Positions 57,356 to 64,000 of a stretch of 64,000 bases of DNA are shown in pieces. Each line of letters opens with the position of its first letter. Positions within the stretch are counted from its first letter, which is position 1. Origin of the DNA: Closterium sp. NIES-65 (taxonomy: Eukaryota; Streptophyta; Zygnematophyceae; Desmidiales; Closteriaceae); the NCBI GenBank assembly GCA_948144175.1, contig CANXME010000032.1, positions 1,513,501-1,577,500 on the forward strand, given 5' to 3'. A program made the position numbers and the translations under genes. Under the pieces are notes generated by a model that ran no database searches, had not been told where the DNA came from, and saw only the letters and a list, made by a program, of their open reading frames with translations.

Positions 57356-60300
57356 TGTCAGAACATTATAGCTTATACATTTGTGTAGGCTATAGTGGGG
57401 TAGCCCATAAGGGATACAACCCAATTAGGGTTAGTACTTGTACCCAACTGTTTCATAGTTCATTCATCCATTCTCACTCCTCGTCATGGTATCGAGCAGG
57501 TTCCCGAGTGGGAATACTGCCTAGGGCCCACCACAAACTTTTTTTTTTCCTTCCCTGCCCGGAGCGCGCTTCGCTCCTAACCCGAGTAGCGCCTCTAGCC
57601 GCCTTAGTGGCCCCCGTTGGCCGCCCTTACGGCCCCTCGCGCCGCCTTCTATGGCCCCGTCTGGCCCCTTACGACCCCGTCGCGGCCCCGCTCAGGCCCC
57701 TTACGGCCCCGTCGCGGCCCCGCTTAGGCCCCTTACGGCCTCGTCGCGGCCCCACTTAGGCCCCTCCGCGGCCCCGTCGTGCCCCTTACGGCCTCGCCTA
57801 GGCGCCTTATGGCCCCTCCGCGGCCCCGCTTAGGCCCCGTCTGGCCTCGTACGGCCCCTTCCGGTCTCTTCGCGGCCCCGCCTAGGCCCCTTCGCGGCCC
57901 CGTCTGGCCCCTTACGGCCCCTTTGCGGCCCCGCCTAGGCCCCTCCGCGGCCCTTCCCAGGCCCCTCAACGGCCCCGCTACGGCCCCGCTACGGCCCCTT
58001 TACGGCCCCGCTACGGCCCCATTACGGCCCCTCAACGGCCCCTTTACGGCCCCGCTACAGCCCCTTTGAGGCCCCTTTGCGGCCCCGTCTCCACCTGGGG
58101 CCCCGTCGCCCACTGTGGCCCCGTCGCCACCTGCGGCACCGCCCACCCTTGCGGCCCGCCGCCACCTAAGGCCCCGCCGCCACCTGCGGCCTCGCCGCCA
58201 CATGCGGCCCCGCCGCCCAGCGCCCGCAGCGCCGAGCAGCCGAACCGCCGGCCAGCTGAGCCGCCCGACCGCCCGACCGCCGAGCCGCCCAACAACCGAG
58301 CCGCCCGACTGCCGAGCCGCCCAGCAACCGCGCCGCCCAGCAGCCGAGCCGCCCAGCAGCCGAGCCGCCCGACAGCCGAGTCGCCCAGCACCGTGCAGCC
58401 GAGCCGCCCGACCGCCGAGCAGCCGAGCAGCCCGATCGCCCCACCTGCCTGGTAAGAGCATAGTCTCTGCCACTGCACTGCCCTGCCCCACTGTACTCAC
58501 TGCCTGCCTACTGTTGTTATGGCCTCCCCTAGCGTTCTCACCTTTGACACTGAGGGTCGGGCAGTGGACTTTGAGGTCTGGGTAGATGATCTGCAACTTT
58601 TTTTGCAGTGCGATAGGGCAGACGGCCTCTCACTGTTTGACCTCACTTCTGGTGCCTCCCCTGCCCCTGCTGCTGATGGTGACGCCACTGTTCGCTCACA
58701 GTGGGCCACACGTGATGCTGCTGCTCGCTTTGCTGTGCGCCGCCACTTACCGACCACTGAGCGTGCACACTTTAGCCAGTACAAGAGTGCTCAGACCTTG
58801 TACGACGCTGTAGTTGCACGCTACTCCTCCCTTGCCACTGCTGCACTTAGCCGCCTCATGCTACCGTACCTCTTCCCTGACCTTGGTGCCTTTCCCACTG
58901 TCGCTGACCTCATTACGCACCTCCGCACTAGTGACACTCGCTACCGCGCTGCGCTTCCTGCTGATTTCTGCGCCAAGACCCCCCCCCCCCCCCCCCCCCC
59001 CCATGTACATCACCCTCTACTACATAGTCACCCGGCTCCCTGACTCTCTTCGGGTAGTCAGGGACCACTTCCTCTCTGTTTGCCCCACCACTCTCACCGT
59101 TGACCTCCTCTAGAAGGCCCTCCTAGTGATAGAAAAGAGCATAGTCGCTGTAGGGGCCTCTCGTGGTGACCCTCGCACCCCTGTCTTTGAGGGGATTTCT
59201 CCCTCCCCCCTCTTGCCCTCTGTTGCCTCTGCTGCTGCGGCCGACCTCGTTGGTTTCGAGTCGGTCGGCACTGCGTCTGCCCCGAGCGGGAGACGCCGCA
59301 CCGGCAAGGGCAAGGGGGGCAAGGGCACTGGAGGATCTGGAGGGGGCGGTGGAGGTGGTGGTGGAGGCGGTGGAGGGAGTGGGGGTGGTGGTGGGAGTGG
59401 TGCCGGGGGTGGCGGCGGTGGCGGCAGCAGTGGAGGCGGCGGAGGCGGTGGAGGTGGCGGAGGAAGCAGAGGAGGCGGAGGTAGTGGAGGAGGCGGAGGC
59501 GGCGGAGGCGGCGGAGGTGGAGCGAGTCGCGACTCTGCTTAGAGGAGTGGCGCTGGTGGTGGTCAGCGCCAGCAGCAGCAGCGGAGTGGTGTCACCCTGT
59601 CCCCTCAGCAGCTTCGTGAGTGGTACACTCCGCGTCAGCGCGGTGGGGGTTTTGGTCCCTGCTCTTACGTCCTCCGTACCGGCGACCGCGCTGGTGAGCA
59701 TTGCGGAGGCCCGCATTCCACCCAGCGCTGCTTTGGTCGCCTGACGGACGCGTGGCGTTGCCAGTTCCTTGAGGCGTCAGAGATCCCTCGCTGGGGAGAT
59801 CTGGCTAAGGCCGGGGTTGCTATCTTTGATCTTGACTTTGATGCTATCCTTGCTGCGATGTATGCTGTTGATACTAGTGTTGCTGGTGACTGTTACCTGT
59901 GTGTACCGCCTGACCCGGGCATTGAGGCTGCTGCACTAGGTGCTGGTGAGGCTGCTGCTCTAGGTACTAGTGCGTCTGCTGCCCCAGGTGCCAGTGCATC
60001 TGCCGCCCCAGGTGCTGGTGAGTCTGCTCTCTCAGGTACTACGTCGGTTCAGGCCTTCCACACCTTCACCCTGGACTCGGGTGCGTCCCGCTCCTTCTTT
60101 CGAAACCGCACCACTCTTACGCCGCTCAGTCGGCCGGTTGCAGTCTCCCTGGCAGACCCCTCTGGGGGTCCTGTCCTTGCTAGCTTCTCCACTGTCCTTC
60201 CGTGCCCTGCAGCCCCCTCTGGCACCCTGTCTGGTCTCTACCTCCCCTCGTTTTCTACAAACTTGGTGAGTGGAGCGGACCTACAGGATCGAACGGTTGA

Positions 60301-60883
60301 CTAGTTCACTCCTGCGAGTCAGCGAGTGACCCACTGCACGTGTGCTCGGACAGGCCGACACTTGGCCACGTTCACCCATCGGCTAGGGTCGAGCCTGTAC
60401 ACCCTTACTATTGAGTCTCCTCCTACTGCTGAGTCTGCCCAGGTAGCTGCGTCGAGTCAGGTGTTTGCTGTGGCGTCCAGGTCTGGTCCTGAGTCTGCCC
60501 CCTGCTCGTGTCGTCTGCTGTCCCACCAGACTCTTCTTTGGCACCACCGCATTGGTCACCCCTCCTTGCCTCGTCTCCGAGGCATGGCCTCCCGTGTCCT
60601 TGTCTCTGGTCTCCCTCGGTCTCTCCCTCCCCTTCCTCCGGGGCCTGGCCCTACCTGCGTCCCCTGCGTCGAGGGGCGACAGCGCGCCGCCCCTCACTCC
60701 TCCAAGTTTCCTCCGACAGAGGCTCCGCTGCAGACTCTCCACATGGACGTGTGGGGCCCAGCCCGCGTCAGTGGGCAGGGGCGAGAGCGGTTCTTTATGC
60801 TGGTGGTTGACGACTACTCGCGTTACACCACAGTCTTCCCCTTGCGAAGCAAGGGTGATGTCACTGAGGTGTTGATCGGCTAA
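57356..60883 (+). mobile_element. Ty1/copia retrotransposon, 5' part (element E)
   Basis: The LTR at 57356-57486 (TGTCAGAACATT) is closely similar to that at 4766. A primer-binding site TGGTATCGAGCAGG (57487), a GC-rich leader (about 57590-58440), Gag from 58519 (MASPSVLTF), a Gly/Ser tract (59330-59530), a Cys/His module (about 59660-59735), protease with DSGA (about 60080) and the start of integrase (VVDDYSRY, about 60805) follow. It stops at 60883. It is broken, with a few breaks, and its LTR landed in the Ty3 element. Confidence 0.9.
57590..58440 (+). repeat. GC-rich tandem-repeat leader of element E
   Basis: GGCCCCGTCGCGGCCCCGCTTAGG-like units pass into CCGCCCGACCGCCGAG-like units, the same two-part plan as the leader of element B. 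Confidence 0.7.
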
Positions 60884-61412
60884 GCGCAGAACTGATGCTT
60901 ACTAGAAATCGGCGTCGAATTGGTCGCCCCCGGCGGTTTTTCGAGGCGATTTTTTCCGCGACCGCTGCTTAGCCGAGAGTCGTCGAGTGAGAACGGCTCT
61001 GATTACCAAGTGTCGCAGGATCGAATTCTCAATCAAAACTTGTCCCTAAAACTGAATACAAGGCATTTTTGTACTCGGAAAATACAAGGATAAACGAGAT
61101 AAAACGAACCTTCGGGAACACGCCCTTCCCGATACTACTATCACAAGTGCGCACAAGCACGCAAGGCTATTGGCACTTGGGATTACGCCCAAATTACGCC
61201 GTATACACCACTGTCGGCGCTGTCGGTGCCGTATAATAGGTATGTCGGTGGGAAAAGTAGGAAATAAGAGAAATAAATAGAAGGCTCTAGAAAATAGAAT
61301 AGTAGGCCGATTGAGATGAGATAAAGACCAAAATAAAGAGGACAAAAGTGAGAATAGGATAACGGAAAAATACAATAGTGAGAAAATGTTATAACGGGGA
61401 CGTCCTCTCACA
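60884..61412 (-). mobile_element. LTR plus primer-site remnant of a third LTR family
   Basis: On the minus strand, TGTGAGAGGACG (61412) to GCGACA (61011) could be a roughly 400-bp LTR. It is followed by TGGTAATCAGAGCC (60995-61008), close to the initiator-Met primer-site type, and about 110 bp of leader. No coding part follows. The limits are inferred. Confidence 0.45.
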
Positions 61413-64000
61413 GACAGGCCGACGCTTGGCCACGTTCACCCGTCGGCCAGGGTCGAGCCTGTACACCCTTACTACAGAGTCTCCTCCGGCTGCTGAGTCT
61501 GCCCAGGTAGCTGCGTCGAGTCAGGTGTTTGCTGCAGCGTCCAAGTCCGGTCTTGAGTCTTCTCCCTGCTCGTGTCGTCTGCTGTCCCACTAGACTCTCC
61601 TTTGGCACCACCGCCTTGGTCACCCCTCCCTGCCTCGTCTCTGAGGCATAGCCTCCCGTGTCCTGGTCTCTGGTCTCCCTCGGTCTCTCCCTTCCCTACC
61701 TCCAGGGCCTCGCCCTACCTCCGTCCCCTGCGTCGAGGGGCGACAGCGCGCCGCCCCTCACTCCTCCGAGTTTCCTCCGACAGAGGCTCCGCTGCAGAGT
61801 CTCTACATGGACGTGTGGGGCCCAACCCGCGTCAGTGGGCAGGGGCACGAGCGGTACTTCCTGCTGGTGGTTGACGACTACTCGCGTTACACCACACTCT
61901 TCCTGTTGCGCAGCAAGGGTGACGTCACTGAGGTGTTGATCGACTGGATCCGCGCAGCTCGTCTCCAACTCAGAGAGAGTTTCGGCTCGGACTTTCCTGT
62001 TCTGCGTCTGCACTCGGACAGAGGCGGAGAGTTTTCCTCTGTCCGTCTGGGAGCCTTCTTTCGTGCACAGGGCATCCGCCAGACCTTCACGCTTCCGATC
62101 TCTCCACAGGAAAAAGGGATTGCTGAGCGCCGCATTGGCATGGTCATGGACATCGCTCGTACGTCCATGATGCATGCGGCTGCCCCCCATTTTCTGTGGC
62201 CGTTTGCAGTTTAGTACGCCGCGCATCAGCTCAACCCTCAGCCCCGGGTCTCCTTACCAGAGACCTCCCCCGCCTTGCGGTGGACGGGGAAGGTTGGCGA
62301 TGCGTCTGCGTTTCGGGTCTGGGGATCTCGGGCGTTTGTCCGCGACTTGTCTGCGGACAAGCTGTCCCCCCGTGCTGTTCCCTGCGTCTTCCTTGGCTTC
62401 CCCCCTGATGCGCCTGGTTGGCAGTTTTACCACCCCACCTCGCGCCGTCTTCTGTCCTCCAAGGACGTCATGTTTGACGAGTCGGTTCCTTTCTACCTTC
62501 TCTTCCCCTACCGCACTGCCCCCCTCCCCCCCCCTGCCGCTCTTCCTTGCCCCAGGTGCTACCCAGGTAGACCCCCTCCAACCTCAGGGTCCTGCCCCGT
62601 CAGGTGTGTCCCAGGTAGACGCAGTCGAGCCTGTCGAGGTAGCTGTTGACTCTGGTGCTGCTAGAGGTGCTGAGCCTGCGGGTGCCAGGTTTGGGGGTCC
62701 TGAGATTGGGGGTGCTGAGCCTGGGGGTGCTGAGACTGGGGGTGCTGAGCTTGGGGGTGCTGAGTCTGAGGGTGCTACGCCTGGAGGTGCTGAGCGTGAG
62801 GGTGCTGAGCCTGGGGGTGCTGGGTCTGCTCGTGTGGCCGCCGGCGGTGCTTTGTCGAGGCGGGAGCCACTCTCTCCACACGAGCTGCGCGAGTGGTTCG
62901 CCCGCCGCTGGAGACGTGCTGCTGAGTCTGGGGGTGCTGCTGGAGTTACTGGAGTTGGTCCTGCTGGAGCTACTGTCGGTGCTGGTGCTGCTGGAGGTGG
63001 AGCTGCTTGGGGTGTTGGCGCTGGTGTTTCTACTGGTGCTGGTGCGTCTGGGGGTGCTGCTGAGGCTGCTGGTGCTGATGGTCCTACTGGAGTTGGTGCT
63101 GCTGGAGCTGGAGCTGCTGGCGGTGCTGCTGGCGCTGGTGCTCCTGAGGGTGCTGGAGTTGGCGTTGTTGGAGCTGGGGGTGCTGTTGGCGCTGGTGCTG
63201 CCGCTGGGGGTACTGGTGCCATCCTTGCTGGTTCAGGAGGCGCTGCGCGGTCGAGGCCGTACTTCGTTCCGACTCCCTTCGTGCTACTAGTCCTTCGGTC
63301 ACGCGCCTTCTTGCTACTGTCGTCACTGACCCTTCCTTTGAGTCCACTGTTGCGTCTGCTCTAGTTGCTGAGCTTGTCGACTTCGCTGCTCGCTGTCGTC
63401 TGGACCACGCTGCCAAACTAGTTGCTGAGTCTGAGTCTGTCTGTCCTCCGTCCGTCGGGGGTGAGTGTGCTCTTAGCACGGACGTCCTTGAGGACAGGCA
63501 GGAGGAGTTCCAGTGCTTTGCGGCTGCTTTGCCCCATCTCGTGTCCACCCTGATTGTCCCTGAGGGAGACCCGGATGCACCAGACATCCCGACTCCTCGA
63601 TCGTACGCTGAGGCAATCGAGGGTCCCTACTCCTCTCAGTGGCAGTCAGTCATGGACGCAGAGATGGCTTCCTGAAAGTCCACAGGCACCTACGTCGACG
63701 AGGTTCCCCCACCTGTGGCGAACATCGTCAGTGGCATGTGGATTTTCAGGGTGAAGCGGCCGCCAGGCTCTCCGCCTGTCTTCAAGGCGCGTTACGTGGC
63801 TCGAGGCTTCACTCAGGGGCAGGGAGTTGACTACTTTCAGACCTTCTCTCCCACCCCGAAGATGACCACTCTTCGGGTGCTGCTGCACATAGCCGCTCAG
63901 CGCGACTACGAGCTTCACTCTCTTGACTTCAGCACAGCTTTCCTGCAGGGCAGCGTGCACGAGGAGATCTGGCTGCGCCGCCCTCCTAGCTTCACTGGGT
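61413..64000 (+). mobile_element. Ty1/copia retrotransposon, middle part (element F)
   Basis: Begins in the pre-integrase region and continues through integrase (about 61800-62500), a GGA-rich linker (about 62640-63230) and the start of reverse transcriptase (about 63600-64000), running off the right edge. It repeats the stretch already present in element E, so it is a second copy rather than a continuation. It is broken, with a few breaks. Confidence 0.85.

Overview
The window looks like intergenic and genic DNA from a large, repeat-rich eukaryotic genome. It has GT-AG introns, an EXORDIUM-like secreted protein gene and Ty1/copia elements whose primer-binding sites resemble the plant initiator-Met tRNA type. 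These point to a streptophyte, and a charophyte alga is my best guess. That placement rests on gene families and base composition, not on a database match.

Layout. 1-12223: two copia retrotransposons, one on the minus strand running off the left edge and one on the plus strand, with GC-rich tandem-repeat leaders. 12224-15944: older minus-strand copia pieces interrupted by a Ty3-type solo LTR with a perfect target-site duplication. 16320-23500: a three-layer nest, in which a complete copia copy (16496-22920, TSD CCAGG) sits four bases inside a 515-bp hAT-type MITE (8-bp TSD), which itself sits in a Ty3-type LTR. 24160-28500: two copies of a palindrome-bearing repeat flank a roughly 181-bp satellite, a copia solo LTR and a copia LTR plus leader.

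28997-36989 (minus): an 11-exon gene for an 875-aa Plavaka-like DNA transposase whose exon phases all agree. Intron 1 holds a 145-bp minisatellite, and two later introns share a CA-rich minisatellite. 38075-39610: a GA-rich satellite. 39610-43700: no recognised gene, but a patch very rich in GTCGAC. 44053-52035 (plus): a 5-exon, 892-aa gene of uncertain family. It has a 38-residue coding repeat, and its 4.9-kb third intron is almost entirely 57 copies of an 83-bp G-quadruplex-prone minisatellite. 52462-54064 (minus): the EXORDIUM-like gene with an atypical C-terminus. 54541-55199: a Harbinger-type MITE. 55883-57355: a broken Ty3/gypsy element, invaded at 57356 by a copia element. Further copia DNA runs to the right edge.

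Most very long open frames (46.6-51.5 kb, 35-37 kb, 38-39.5 kb, 26.6-27.5 kb) are artefacts of tandem repeats. The host or gene-like content I can support is the transposase gene, the 892-aa gene and the EXORDIUM-like gene. Two observations seem least described. One is a hairpin just after the copia primer-binding site that keeps its shape while its sequence changes across seven leaders. The other is the pair of intron-borne minisatellite arrays.
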